A DNA stretch of 64,000 bases from JAFDWR01 sp038216655 (GCA_038216655.1 JBBQPZ010000010.1:1-64000), one strand, 5' to 3'. Shown: positions 27,258-36,852, numbered from the stretch's first letter. Notes: generated from the letters alone by a model not told the origin. Numbers and translations: made by a program.

Positions 27258-30200
27258 ATGGACGTTCGCCACGCATCCGGTGTTGCTATCCTCTTGATTC
27301 GGGTTCTCGCGTTCGCGGTCGCCCTCTGTGGATCAAGCGGAGGGAGGCCAGATGACGCCCAATGGACTCGGGCTGAGTACTTGACGGGGTCTCTATCGGA
27401 TCGGATCATCTCGGTAACCCAGGGCTGGGGTGAGCTTGGACTTGACGTGTGTGCGCACATGCCGGGACAGACTCCGCTCAAGCTCCGGATCGGCGACAAA
27501 CAGTTTGCCCACGGCTTGGGACACCACGCCGACGGGGAGATCGTTGTGGACCTGGGACGTCAGTTCCTGACGTTTTCGGCCGAGGTTGGGGTTGAGTGGC
27601 AGGGACAGAACACCGGGTCGGTGAGGTTCCGCATCTTCGTCGATGACAAGCTGGCCTATGACAGCGGGATCATGCACGAGAGCGACCCCGCCCGCCCGGT
27701 CTCGGTCACCGTGAAGGGCGCGCGAATACTCCGGCTTGTTGCCGAAGACGGCGGGGACGGCATCCTCTGCGATGCGGCGAATTGGGCCGACGCCAGTCTG
27801 GTGCGGGATCCGAATCGGCCCAAACAAGGCCGGACGGAGGCCATCGACATGGCTCCCTTCGCGAGGGTCGCTTCCTGGGACCCAAAGTCTGCAGCGGGGA
27901 CGAGCGCAACGCGGGTGACCGAGTTTCCCGCCAAGGACGTCGCAAGCTACAAGGAGTTGCTGGCGGTAGCGGATGGCAACTACCGGGTTCCGATCGTCGG
28001 TGGAGTCGGCTGTATCGGGCTGCAGTGGGTTGAGAATCGGAACCTGCGCGAGCTGACTTTGCGATTTCCGCCCGGTATGTCCCGACCAAGCCCTGCACAG
28101 GTCAGTCTGGAATTCTGGGAAGGGGAGTCCGTTTGGCAGGGGAAGTGGGTGGATTCCGGTCTCGCGGCCGAACCGTCGGGCAATTCACTTAACTGGCGCA
28201 TCGGGCTTAACGCTCTCCCCCGAGGAACCCCAAAGGTGCGGTGGCTCGTTCGCGGCGCTCGAGCGGATCTTAGGATTGCCAAGGTGCTGGCGCTGACGCG
28301 GTCGCTGACCAAGGACGTTGCCCTTCGGATTCAGCCCGCAACTTCCAAGGGCGTTGGGCCGACCGAGATCACCCTGTATAACGGCACCTTGCTTGGAGCC
28401 AACGGGCCGAACCGGCGTGCTTGGGACGGCAGGACCCCTCTGGATATGAGTGTCCGAATGGCCGTCACCCAGTCGCATAAGGCGGATCGAACCGTGTTGA
28501 GATTCGGCATGGCGGGTGCGGCTTTCGGCGTGGCAGTAGAGGACCTTCTGGCGAACGACGCCATCTATATTCCAGCCGAGAATCTGTTCGTGACGCGGGT
28601 TCCTGCGCCAAAGTCGAAGGCGGCATTCATGCTTGGCCTCGCCGGGCGCAGTTCGGTTCTCGACGACGTTCGCCGGAAACCCGACCAAAGCTTCCCTCGC
28701 GCATGGAAAGTCGTCCACAACCCGGTTCAGGATCTGGGGCCAATGCTTCTCTCCTTGGCCTGCGACAATCGCAAATTCGAAGTTGCGAGGGAAGGTTCGA
28801 TTGCTTTCAATAGGTACGACAAACCCGACGATGTTCGATGGGAGACCGAGTACTCGCCCGGAGCTTGGGTGCTTGCTACAAAGTGCGGCATCGACAGCCC
28901 GCAGCGGGCGACGCGTCACTTGGAGGGTGGATGGTATCCGATCCCCATTGCCGAAGTGGCCGAGAAGGATGTGCGATATCGTCAGATCAGTTGCGTTGCG
29001 CCTTGGAGCGCCCCAAGGCGAGGGGCACCGACCTGGCTTCGGGAAAGGGCCGCATGCGTTACCCAGGTTGAGGTAACGAACGGCGGCAAGGCGGCCGTAG
29101 GGGCTCGATTTACCGTCGCTCTGAACTCCCGAGATCGTCAGCCGGTCACGGTCAAGAAGGTCAGCGAGGGTTACCTTGTTTTTGCTGAGGATCAACTCCT
29201 CGCCCTCATCGACTCGCGTGGAATCGGATCGCTGTCGCTCACCCCTTCAGGTGGGGCCTTCCTCCTTTCGGGGAGCCTGCCTTCGGGCGGCATCGCTCGG
29301 CTCACCATCACTCTCCCGGCATGGAAGATAAGGGTGGACGACTATCGGGACCTATTGGAAAGCGGAGACGCGCAGCCCAAGACAAAGACCTACTGGGCTC
29401 AAGCGCTTTCCACTTCGATGACGGTGGAGATTCCCGACGCCTTCCTCACAAACCTCATTCGAGCTTCCCAGGTCAACTGTTTGATTGCTTCCCGGTGCGA
29501 GGACGGAGGGAGAAGGATCGCTCCATGGATCAGCGCAGACCGATATGGCCCCCTGGAAAGCGAGGCCAATTCCATCATGCGCGGGATGGACATGAACGGC
29601 CAGCCCGACTTCACGCGCCGCTGCCTCGACTACTTTCTTGCCAAGACGAACCCGGCGGGATTCATCACCACCGGCTACACCTTGGTCGGGACGGGCGAGT
29701 GCCTCTGGACTCTAGGCGAGCAATATGAGCGGACACGCGATGGGGCATGGTTGCGCCGAAATGCTGCTCTGATCAAGCGCATCTGCCGGTGGGTCATGCG
29801 GCAACGCCAGAAGACAAAGCTTCTCGATGCCCGAGGTGGCAAGGTCCCTGAGTTTGGCCTGATGCCTCCCGGAGTGACGGCCGACTGGGGTCGGTTTAGC
29901 TTTCGGCTCTTCAACGATGCGCAGTATCAACTCGGACTGCTGCTTGCCGGCAGGGCGCTGGCGGACGTCGGCGATCCCAGCGCCGCGTCGATCCTCGCGG
30001 ATGCGTCCGCGTATCGGACCGACATCCTTCGCGCTTACTACTGGGCCGAGGCGAGGACACCGGTCGTGCCCCTCGCCAATGGCACCTGGGTTACTGGAGC
30101 TCCCTCGCTCCTTGACTGCTTTGGTCCTGTGGAGGAGTTCTTTCCTGGGGAGGATGTCGGTCGAACGTGGTGCTACAGCATCGAGCTCGGTGCCCACCAC

Positions 30201-30893
30201 CTCGTGGCGAACGGCATTCTGCCGGCCAAATCGTTGGAGGCGGACTCGATCGTGAACAACCTGGAAGACGTCCAGTTCCTTCACTCGGGATGGGGCGATT
30301 ATCCAAAGGAGAGGAACCAATCGGATGTTTTCGATTTCGGCGGCTTCTCCAAGCTCCAGCCTTACTACACGCGGATTGCCGAAATCTATGCGCTACGCGA
30401 CGAGGTGAAGCCGTTCATTCGATCCTATTTCAACGCAATCCCCGCGCTGGTTAGCGGCGAAAACCTAACGTTTTGGGAGCATCTCCACAACATGGGAGGG
30501 TGGAACAAGACGCATGAGACGGGGTGGTTCTTGTGCCAGACCCGAACCATGTTTGTGACCGAGAAAGGCGGTGATCTGTGGCTGGCGCCGTTCGTGACCA
30601 ATCAATGGCTGAAGAGCGGCATGAGCGTGAGTGTTCGCAATGCTCCGTCGAGGTTTGGGACAGTGAGTTACGGTCTGCGGTCTTCGGTAGCGAGTCGCAG
30701 AATCGATGCGGTGATCGACCTGCCGGATGGGTTCCGGGCCCGGCGGATTGTGCTCCGTCTCCGGCATCCGGACGGCAAACGCCTCCGTACCGTATGGGTG
30801 CAGGGCAAGCCTTGGCGATCTTTCGACCCGCTAAATGATACGGTGACCCTCAGGCCGGGGGCACGACGGATTGTCGTCAGTGCAAGGTACTGA
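27258..30893 (+). CDS. Large secreted NPCBM-domain glycosidase-like protein
   Basis: This 1211-residue protein has a signal peptide (VAILLIRVLAFAVALCGSS). Residues about 55-180 form an NPCBM carbohydrate-binding domain: KLRIGDKQFAHGLGHHADGE, FSAEVGVEWQ, RFRIFVDDKLAYDSGIM and LRLVAEDGGDG. The central part is beta-rich. Residues about 710-1130 look like an (alpha/alpha) six-hairpin glycosidase domain (IAPWISADRYGPLESEANSI, GECLWTLGEQYERT, AHHLVANGIL). A short beta domain ends it. It probably hydrolyses a polysaccharide, but no GH family number can be given. Confidence 0.8.
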   Translation: MDVRHASGVAILLIRVLAFAVALCGSSGGRPDDAQWTRAEYLTGSLSDRIISVTQGWGELGLDVCAHMPGQTPLKLRIGDKQFAHGLGHHADGEIVVDLGRQFLTFSAEVGVEWQGQNTGSVRFRIFVDDKLAYDSGIMHESDPARPVSVTVKGARILRLVAEDGGDGILCDAANWADASLVRDPNRPKQGRTEAIDMAPFARVASWDPKSAAGTSATRVTEFPAKDVASYKELLAVADGNYRVPIVGGVGCIGLQWVENRNLRELTLRFPPGMSRPSPAQVSLEFWEGESVWQGKWVDSGLAAEPSGNSLNWRIGLNALPRGTPKVRWLVRGARADLRIAKVLALTRSLTKDVALRIQPATSKGVGPTEITLYNGTLLGANGPNRRAWDGRTPLDMSVRMAVTQSHKADRTVLRFGMAGAAFGVAVEDLLANDAIYIPAENLFVTRVPAPKSKAAFMLGLAGRSSVLDDVRRKPDQSFPRAWKVVHNPVQDLGPMLLSLACDNRKFEVAREGSIAFNRYDKPDDVRWETEYSPGAWVLATKCGIDSPQRATRHLEGGWYPIPIAEVAEKDVRYRQISCVAPWSAPRRGAPTWLRERAACVTQVEVTNGGKAAVGARFTVALNSRDRQPVTVKKVSEGYLVFAEDQLLALIDSRGIGSLSLTPSGGAFLLSGSLPSGGIARLTITLPAWKIRVDDYRDLLESGDAQPKTKTYWAQALSTSMTVEIPDAFLTNLIRASQVNCLIASRCEDGGRRIAPWISADRYGPLESEANSIMRGMDMNGQPDFTRRCLDYFLAKTNPAGFITTGYTLVGTGECLWTLGEQYERTRDGAWLRRNAALIKRICRWVMRQRQKTKLLDARGGKVPEFGLMPPGVTADWGRFSFRLFNDAQYQLGLLLAGRALADVGDPSAASILADASAYRTDILRAYYWAEARTPVVPLANGTWVTGAPSLLDCFGPVEEFFPGEDVGRTWCYSIELGAHHLVANGILPAKSLEADSIVNNLEDVQFLHSGWGDYPKERNQSDVFDFGGFSKLQPYYTRIAEIYALRDEVKPFIRSYFNAIPALVSGENLTFWEHLHNMGGWNKTHETGWFLCQTRTMFVTEKGGDLWLAPFVTNQWLKSGMSVSVRNAPSRFGTVSYGLRSSVASRRIDAVIDLPDGFRARRIVLRLRHPDGKRLRTVWVQGKPWRSFDPLNDTVTLRPGARRIVVSARY

Positions 30894-31201
30894 GCCCCAC
30901 TCCTATTGGTACCACGCTTCGGACAACTATTGCGAAAGGACGAACGCCGCAGTCTTGCCGGGTCCTGACGAGGTCACTAACATGGTCGTAGCGTGATTGT
31001 CCTTGCACCATATTTGGGGGGCTAAATCGCGGCTGGTTGGAGCCGATGGGATCTACTATTTGAAGTGCGCGGAGGCCGGAGCTTGAAGCTTCTTCCCAAC
31101 AGGAGAACGCAAAGGAGGCGACCCGAGAGCCGGTGGCTTCGATACGCCCGGTTCAAACATGCGAGAGCTCCCGTCGATCGGCAGACTCCAATTTCGGAGC
31201 G
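30894..31201. other. Intergenic stretch with no recognised feature
   Basis: This 308-nt space separates the convergent NPCBM gene and the phosphorelay operon. Short frames exist in it, but none has family-like sequence or a good start. No strong hairpin with a T-run was seen. Confidence 0.5.
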
Positions 31202-32638
31202 TCAACCAACGTCAGGCATGGAGGAGTTACGGGAAACTGGAAGTGAAAAGCAGAAGATGCTTCCTTCGCCGGGCACGCTTTCAACTACAATCTGCCCGCC
31301 ATGGGCCTCCACAGCCAGTTTGCAGAAGGTTAGTCCGAGTCCTGTGCTCTCTCGGCGGCCACTCACCCGCGACTCGACTTGACCGAACTTATCAAAAATG
31401 CGGTCGAGCGCATCTTCAGGAATGCCTTCGCCCGTGTCGCTGACGCAGAGCCGCACCACTTCTAGGACCTCGTCAAAGGATGCTTTGATCGTCACTGATC
31501 CTTGTGGGGGCGTGAATTTGATCGAGTTGCCGAGGAAGTTGACAAGGGTGCGCTGCAGTTTTTCCTCGTCTCCTTGCAACCACGGGAGGTCTGATCCGAC
31601 CTTGCGGATGAGCTCCACATCCTTAGCGGCGGCGAGCGGCGCAACCTGAGCCAGGGCAGCCTCGATTAATTCGGGAACCGACAGTAACGTGATGTCAAGC
31701 TCCATCGATCCCGATTCGAATTTCTCGACATCTAGCAGACTGTTGATCATGCCGAGTAGCGAGCCGCCGCCATCTACTGCGATTTCTACGACTTCGCGTT
31801 GAGCGGAGTTTAAGTCTCCGACCACGTCTAAAGTCTGCACCGCAGCCAACAGCGAACTAAGAGGCGTGCGAAGGTCGTGGACGATCATGTGCGTCAGGTC
31901 GTCCCGAAGACGTTCCAGATCCTGGAGACGCTTATAGTTGTCCTGTAGCTGGACGAAGAGTTCGATCTCACGATCGCGAGACCGCTTCTTTTCCATCGAA
32001 GCGCCGACTCTGGCGCGCAGCAGAACCGGATCAAAGGGCTTGGGAAGATAATCGTCGGCCCCCATTTCGATGCATCGACTTACGGACTCCATATCACTCA
32101 GTGCGGAAATCATGATGACCGGAAGATTGCGAAGGTGCTCGTCTGCCTTCATGCGGCGCAGGACCTCGTATCCATCAATGTCGGGCATCATAATATCGAG
32201 GAGCACCATGTCGAACGGGGCGCTGGCCAACATCGCCAGTGCCTGCGCTCCGTCGGTCGCGTTGGCCACGGTGTAACCCTGTTTCTCGAGCTTTCGCGAT
32301 AGAACGTCGCGATTTCCCTCGTCGTCGTCGACAACTAGCAGGTGGCCTTCGGCACCAGCACCAACGCTTTTTACGACCAACCGGGGCACTTCGGGCAGAG
32401 TCTGCGGCGTGATGCTAGCAGTATCGGCGGAGGCGATGAGGTTCTCGTCCATGATTGCAGCTAGGCGTCGGCCTGCCGCCCGAACCTTCTCCAAGTCGGG
32501 AATGAATTCAACCTGCCCTCGTTCTTGGGCTTGCTCAGTGAGCATTTCTGCGTAACCAATTATTTGGTTTAGAGGCGTGCGCAGATCGTGCAAAAGCCGG
32601 GACGGTAGGTGATAACGAAGATGCACTGGTTCTGTCAT
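31202..32638 (-). CDS. Hybrid protein: DHp-like, receiver, histidine kinase
   Basis: This 478-residue protein has an uncommon order. Residues 8-65 resemble a HisKA (DHp) helix pair with RLLHDLRTPLNQIIGYAEML (His17) but no ATPase behind it. Residues 98-210 are a receiver (VVDDD, phospho-acceptor Asp148, Lys200). A coiled linker leads to a second HisKA with MIVHDLRTPL (His254), and residues 330-468 are a HATPase_c domain (N box Asn371, DTGEGIP, GLGLTF). There is no membrane segment. Its ATG overlaps the stop of the upstream response regulator (ATGA). It probably receives phosphate from the large sensor kinase at the head of the operon. Confidence 0.9.
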   Translation of the reverse strand: MTEPVHLRYHLPSRLLHDLRTPLNQIIGYAEMLTEQAQERGQVEFIPDLEKVRAAGRRLAAIMDENLIASADTASITPQTLPEVPRLVVKSVGAGAEGHLLVVDDDEGNRDVLSRKLEKQGYTVANATDGAQALAMLASAPFDMVLLDIMMPDIDGYEVLRRMKADEHLRNLPVIMISALSDMESVSRCIEMGADDYLPKPFDPVLLRARVGASMEKKRSRDREIELFVQLQDNYKRLQDLERLRDDLTHMIVHDLRTPLSSLLAAVQTLDVVGDLNSAQREVVEIAVDGGGSLLGMINSLLDVEKFESGSMELDITLLSVPELIEAALAQVAPLAAAKDVELIRKVGSDLPWLQGDEEKLQRTLVNFLGNSIKFTPPQGSVTIKASFDEVLEVVRLCVSDTGEGIPEDALDRIFDKFGQVESRVSGRRESTGLGLTFCKLAVEAHGGQIVVESVPGEGSIFCFSLPVSRNSSMPDVG

Positions 32639-33024
32639 GTTGATTCTCCGGCGCGAAAATCCTCCCCTAGGAGGGCTTCGATTTTCAAAAGGAGACGAGG
32701 CAAATCGACCGGCTTTGTGTCGTAGTCGTCGCATCCCGCTTCCAGGGCCTTGTCGCGGTCGCTCGACATAGCGTGGGCTGTAAGCGCGATGATCGGGATT
32801 GGCCGGGTCGCGGCGTCTGATTTAAGGCGACGGGTTGCTTCCCATCCGTCGAGGAGGGGCAGGCTCATATCCATCAGGATTAAGTCGGGCGCATTTTGGC
32901 GAGCCATCTCTACGCCATTCAGGCCGTCGACCGCCAGGATGATTTCGAAGCCCTTCCTCTCCAGCCGGCGTGAAAGCATATCCCTATTCATTTCGTTGTC
33001 TTCGACTAAAAGAAGCTTGGGCAT
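32635..33024 (-). CDS. Single-domain response regulator
   Basis: This 129-residue CheY-like protein has the receiver signature: VEDN (acidic pair), phospho-acceptor Asp52 in LILMDMSLPLLDG, Thr82 and Lys104 (DTKPVD). It has no output domain, so it should shuttle phosphate between kinases or act by protein contact. The start MPKLLLVEDN at 33024 is chosen because the longer frame upstream overlaps the previous gene without homology. It begins 5 nt after the stop of the large kinase, and its own stop overlaps the next start, so the three genes form a tight operon. Confidence 0.93.
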   Translation of the reverse strand: MPKLLLVEDNEMNRDMLSRRLERKGFEIILAVDGLNGVEMARQNAPDLILMDMSLPLLDGWEATRRLKSDAATRPIPIIALTAHAMSSDRDKALEAGCDDYDTKPVDLPRLLLKIEALLGEDFRAGEST

Positions 33025-33029
33025 GACGG

Positions 33030-36000
33030 TCACGAATTGGACACAACAACCGTGCGGGCGGCGCACTCTGCCACCAAATCGCGCACCTGGGTGAGCAGCG
33101 TCTCCCGAGTGTCTCCCGTCTTCTGAAGGATCGATTCCACGTAGCCGTTCAGTCGTCGCCGGTCCTCGGTGCTGAGTTCCATTGCGGTCATTACCACGAT
33201 CGGAATCGAGCGCCATTGCGGGTGCGTCCGCACCCATTGGGCGAATTCGAAGCCGTCCACTCCCGGCATCATGAGGTCAAGCAAAATGAGGCTGGGCCGC
33301 TCGCGCTCCATGCAATCCATTGCGACGCGGCCATTCTCGGCCTCGCGCACCGCCCAGCCTCCCTTCTCCAGAATGCTGCGGGTCAGAGCCCTGGTCGCTG
33401 GGTCGTCTTCCACCAAGAGGACGGGGCACGGGGGATCGGTGCAGGTGTGCTTCTTCAATATCTGCATGAGGCGATGCCGATCCACGGGCTTGGTGGCATA
33501 GTCGGACGCTCCCAGCGTAAAGCCGCGCTCAGGGTCATCTACCATCGTGAGCATGATCACGGGGATATCCCGTAAGGCTTCGTCTGCTTTCAATGCCTCA
33601 AGGACGGACCAGCCGTCCATGTCGGGCATCATGACGTCGAGGGTAATGGCGACTGGATGCAGTTCTCGGGCCATGCGCAGGCCCTCTTCGCCGCCGTCAG
33701 CGGTTCGCACGCAAAAGCCTTCCTTGCCGAGAAATCGTTCGATTAATTCTCGCTGGATGAGATCGTCATCGATCACCAGAACACAGCTCTCCGATTCCGC
33801 AACGGGAAACGTGATCGCCTCGCCGACCGCGGCGGCATGAGGCTTTACCTCGGTGACGACCGCAGGCAACTTGATGGTGAAGGTGCTGCCGACGTCGGGA
33901 ACGCTGTGAACCGTCACATCTCCGCCCATCATTTGGCAGTAACGGCGGGTTAGCGCTAAGCCGAGACCCGTGCCTCCAAATTTACGTGTGGTGGAGGCGT
34001 CTGCTTGGGTGAAATCCTGAAAAAGCTTGACAATTTGCCGAGAGCTGAGGCCGATGCCCGTATCGATTACCCGAAACACGATCCACTCGCTGCCATCCAT
34101 CACCTGGCGTTCGGCTTCAAGTGTCACGCTGCCTTCGAGCGTGAATTTGACGGCATTGGAAAGAAGGTTGAAAAGGCCTTGACGCACCTTGATCTGATCG
34201 GCGCGCATTCCCCCTAGGTTTGGCGCCCGCTCGATGCGCAACGTGTTGGAATTCTTCACCACCAATGGCTGGATGGTGGAAGCTACCTCGTCGATCATCG
34301 CCGAGATGTCGAAGTCCTCCAAGTAGAGCTCCATCTTGCCTGCCTCAATCTTCGACAGGTCGAGAATGTCGTTGATAAGGGCGAGCAAATGCTTGCCTGC
34401 CGCGTTGATCTTCTCGAGGTCGGCGCTGAACTCATCGAGCTGGCGCTCGACCGCATCCTCGTGCAACATCTCCGAATATCCCAAGATGGCGTTCAAGGGC
34501 GTACGGAGTTCGTGGCTCATGTTGGCCAGGAAGAGGCTCTTCGCGCGGTTTGCCTGCTGAAGCGACTCCTCGTAGCGCTTCCGCTCGGTCACGTCTCGAG
34601 CCGCTGCGAAGACTCCCTGCAACTTTCGGGCACGGTCGTGGAATGTGGTTGCGTTGTAGGAAACGACCGTCTCTTTGCCATCGCGGGCGCAGGCTGTGAG
34701 CTCGTAGTCCGTTACCTTGCTTTCGCTCAGCACTAACTTGATTCCTGCTTCGGCCCGATCTGGATCGGTGAAGTAGTCCTTGAAGGGCGCCCCGATCAAC
34801 TCATCCCTCGTGCATCCGGTAAGCGCCTCCATCTGTTTGTTGACGTCGGTGATGATGCCCCGCGGGTCGGTCGTGATCAGCGCGTCGATATTGGACTCAA
34901 TTAAGGAGCGTGTGTAGAACTGTTGATCCCGGACGCGCTGATCAAGCACCATGCGCTCGGCTTCCACCTGCTTCCGAGCGGTGTTGTCGGTGCCGATCAG
35001 CAAATAGCCTATGATGGCGTCTTGCTCGTCGCGCAGAGCGGTCACCGAGACCATCGCGGCGAATCGGCTGTCGTCCTTGCGGATGTATGTCAACTCGTAA
35101 ATGTCCTCGATACCGCGGGAAGCCTTAAACACCAGCGCATCGAAGCCCGGCATGATCGTGGTCCCAAGCTCTGAGCTCAAGGCCTTGGCCCGGGTAATTA
35201 CTTCTTGCGGGTCGGAAATGTCGGCAGGCGTGATCTTGTCCACCACTTCCGCTGCGGTATATCCGAGCATTCTTTCGGCACCCACGTTGAAAATCTGAAT
35301 GACGCCCTTGGCATCGGTGGCAATGCTCGAGAAATTGGCACTGTTGAAGATCGCGCTCTGAAGAGCGCCAGCCTTCGCCAGCGCCTCCTCGGCGCGCTTC
35401 CGGGCGGTGTTGTCAGTCCCGATCAGCAGGTAACCGATAATGGTGTCGTCGCTGTCGCGTAGGGCGGTAACCGAGACGACGGCGGGGAAGCGAGTGCCGT
35501 CCTTCCGGATGTAAGTGAGCTCGTAGATGTCCTCGATGCCCCTGGAGGCTTTGAACACCAGGGCTTCAAAACCTGGCGTAATGGGCGTTCCAAGCTCAAC
35601 GCTCAGCGCTTCCGCACGGGCGATGACTTCCTGAGGATCGGATATGTCTGCTGGCGTGATCTTATTCATCACGTCGGCGGCCGTGTAGCCTAGCATGCGC
35701 TCGGCGCCGACATTGAAAATTTGGATAACCCCATTGGCATCGGTGGCGATGCTCGAAAAGTTGGCGCTATTAAAGATTGCGCTTTGAAGTGCGCCCGCTT
35801 TAAGGAGTGCCTCCTCCGCCTGCTTACGCGCCGTCACGTCCTCCATAGCAAGGACGAGCAGCTCTTCGTGGCTTCCTGCGCGCAGCGTTCTGGCGTTCAG
35901 GAGCATGACCCGCCGTCCGATCACGGGGAACGTATGCTCGAGCTCAAAGTCATTGAATACCGAGCTTTTGGGGACGACATCTTCAAGCAGAGTACGAAGC

Positions 36001-36200
36001 GAGGGGATGTCCCATTGGCCGTTGCCGAGTTCGTAAATGAGGCGGTTCTCCGTTTCTTCCGCCGAGACTTTGAACGTGAGATAGAACGCCCGATTTGCAC
36101 TGCGGACACGGAGAGTCGTATCAAGCATCAGCAAGGGCTCGCGGACGGTGTCTACAATGTCCTGAGCGTAGCTTTCAATGGTTGGGTTTTCGTTCGGCAT
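33030..36200 (-). CDS. Multi-PAS hybrid histidine kinase with two receivers
   Basis: This soluble sensor kinase has about 1056 residues. The order is: PAS-like (12-125), two nearly identical PAS/PAC units (about 138-267 and 280-409), a further PAS (430-541), HisKA with LANMSHELRTPLNAILGYSE (His563), HATPase_c (Asn682, DTGIG, GGTGLGLAL), then two receivers with Asp855 (ITLDVMMPDMDG) and Asp975 (ILLDLMMPGVDG). No membrane segment is present, so it senses a cytosolic or redox signal; a flavin or haem in the PAS domains cannot be judged. It heads the operon with the two genes downstream. The start at 36200 (MPNENPTIES) is likely; 36224 is possible. Confidence 0.92.
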   Translation of the reverse strand: MPNENPTIESYAQDIVDTVREPLLMLDTTLRVRSANRAFYLTFKVSAEETENRLIYELGNGQWDIPSLRTLLEDVVPKSSVFNDFELEHTFPVIGRRVMLLNARTLRAGSHEELLVLAMEDVTARKQAEEALLKAGALQSAIFNSANFSSIATDANGVIQIFNVGAERMLGYTAADVMNKITPADISDPQEVIARAEALSVELGTPITPGFEALVFKASRGIEDIYELTYIRKDGTRFPAVVSVTALRDSDDTIIGYLLIGTDNTARKRAEEALAKAGALQSAIFNSANFSSIATDAKGVIQIFNVGAERMLGYTAAEVVDKITPADISDPQEVITRAKALSSELGTTIMPGFDALVFKASRGIEDIYELTYIRKDDSRFAAMVSVTALRDEQDAIIGYLLIGTDNTARKQVEAERMVLDQRVRDQQFYTRSLIESNIDALITTDPRGIITDVNKQMEALTGCTRDELIGAPFKDYFTDPDRAEAGIKLVLSESKVTDYELTACARDGKETVVSYNATTFHDRARKLQGVFAAARDVTERKRYEESLQQANRAKSLFLANMSHELRTPLNAILGYSEMLHEDAVERQLDEFSADLEKINAAGKHLLALINDILDLSKIEAGKMELYLEDFDISAMIDEVASTIQPLVVKNSNTLRIERAPNLGGMRADQIKVRQGLFNLLSNAVKFTLEGSVTLEAERQVMDGSEWIVFRVIDTGIGLSSRQIVKLFQDFTQADASTTRKFGGTGLGLALTRRYCQMMGGDVTVHSVPDVGSTFTIKLPAVVTEVKPHAAAVGEAITFPVAESESCVLVIDDDLIQRELIERFLGKEGFCVRTADGGEEGLRMARELHPVAITLDVMMPDMDGWSVLEALKADEALRDIPVIMLTMVDDPERGFTLGASDYATKPVDRHRLMQILKKHTCTDPPCPVLLVEDDPATRALTRSILEKGGWAVREAENGRVAMDCMERERPSLILLDLMMPGVDGFEFAQWVRTHPQWRSIPIVVMTAMELSTEDRRRLNGYVESILQKTGDTRETLLTQVRDLVAECAARTVVVSNS
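34974..35828 (-). repeat. Tandem duplication of a PAS/PAC-coding unit
   Basis: Within the large kinase gene two 426-nt units adjoin, with the boundary near 35402. Both encode LQSAIFNSANFSSIATDA, IQIFNVGAERMLGYTAA, KITPADISDPQEVI, ASRGIEDIYELTYIRKD and IIGYLLIGTDNTARK with few differences. The close similarity points to a recent duplication or to gene conversion. Confidence 0.9.
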
Positions 36201-36623
36201 GGGGTCGCCAGGATTGGCCCGCATATTCTCTCGCGCGACCTTTTCCTAGACTTCGACCGTATCTCCTTTGTTTCCCAAATCCAGGAGTCCGCCGTTCCAT
36301 GTCTGGTTACCCACGACAGTTTGTGCGGTCAGAAAATCCCGGACCCCATGCTGCGAGGCCGCTACGAGAAGCAACTCGACGAGACCGAGCGACTGATTCG
36401 CGATCGGGACAGAACAGGCACGCGCTGGCGAGATCCTCGGATTGATGCCTTCAAACGATTCGTTTGAAGGCAAAACTCTTTGCGACACGGTCCTGTTTCC
36501 CCTTCAAACAGCTGTTCGAAAGTGCCTCGTTGGCTAAGGAAAAGGCCGCGGAAACAGGCCATTCTGTAGATTGGTGGAGAATGCTGGATGCACTTCGAAC
36601 CGTGACCTGACAATCGTGACAGG
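36201..36623. other. Upstream region of the phosphorelay operon
   Basis: This 423-nt space lies between the tRNA-Ala and the kinase start on the same strand. Apart from the perfect inverted repeat at 36447-36471, no gene or clear promoter was recognised in it. Confidence 0.5.
36447..36471. repeat. Perfect inverted repeat (11-bp arms, 3-nt loop)
   Basis: GCCTTCAAACG and CGTTTGAAGGC are separated by ATT. There is no T-run after it in either direction, so it may be an operator or an RNA hairpin rather than a terminator. It lies about 150 nt downstream of tRNA-Ala and 247 nt upstream of the kinase start. Confidence 0.7.
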
Positions 36624-36699
36624 TGGTGGAGATAATGAGATTCGAACTCACGACCTCTGCAGTGCGATTGCAGCGCTCTCCCAGCTGAGCTATATCCCC
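36624..36699 (-). tRNA. tRNA-Ala (anticodon CGC)
   Basis: The 76-nt minus-strand sequence folds as a full cloverleaf. It has an acceptor of GGGGATA with TATCTCC, a D arm, a CTGCA/TGCAG anticodon stem with loop ATCGCAC, and a T loop TTCGAAT. The CCA end is encoded. The anticodon CGC (36664-36666) reads GCG alanine codons. The G3:U70 wobble pair in the acceptor, the main identity element for alanyl-tRNA synthetase, is present. No integrase or attachment-site duplication was seen beside it. Confidence 0.97.
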
Positions 36700-36852
36700 A
36701 CTCTAGGACACAGATAATACCGCAGCGACCCGCCTCGGGATCAAGGCCGGGTCCGCGAGTCCTGGCTCGGATTCGTTTCCGATCACCTCGATCACGGAAC
36801 TCCGCTCAATTCCATCAGTTCCATTGGGCCCTCAGCTCCATCAGAGGAGGCG

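Noticed and set aside
36624..36699. Possible integration site at tRNA-Ala
   Set aside because: No integrase and no duplicated tRNA 3' end were seen on either side.
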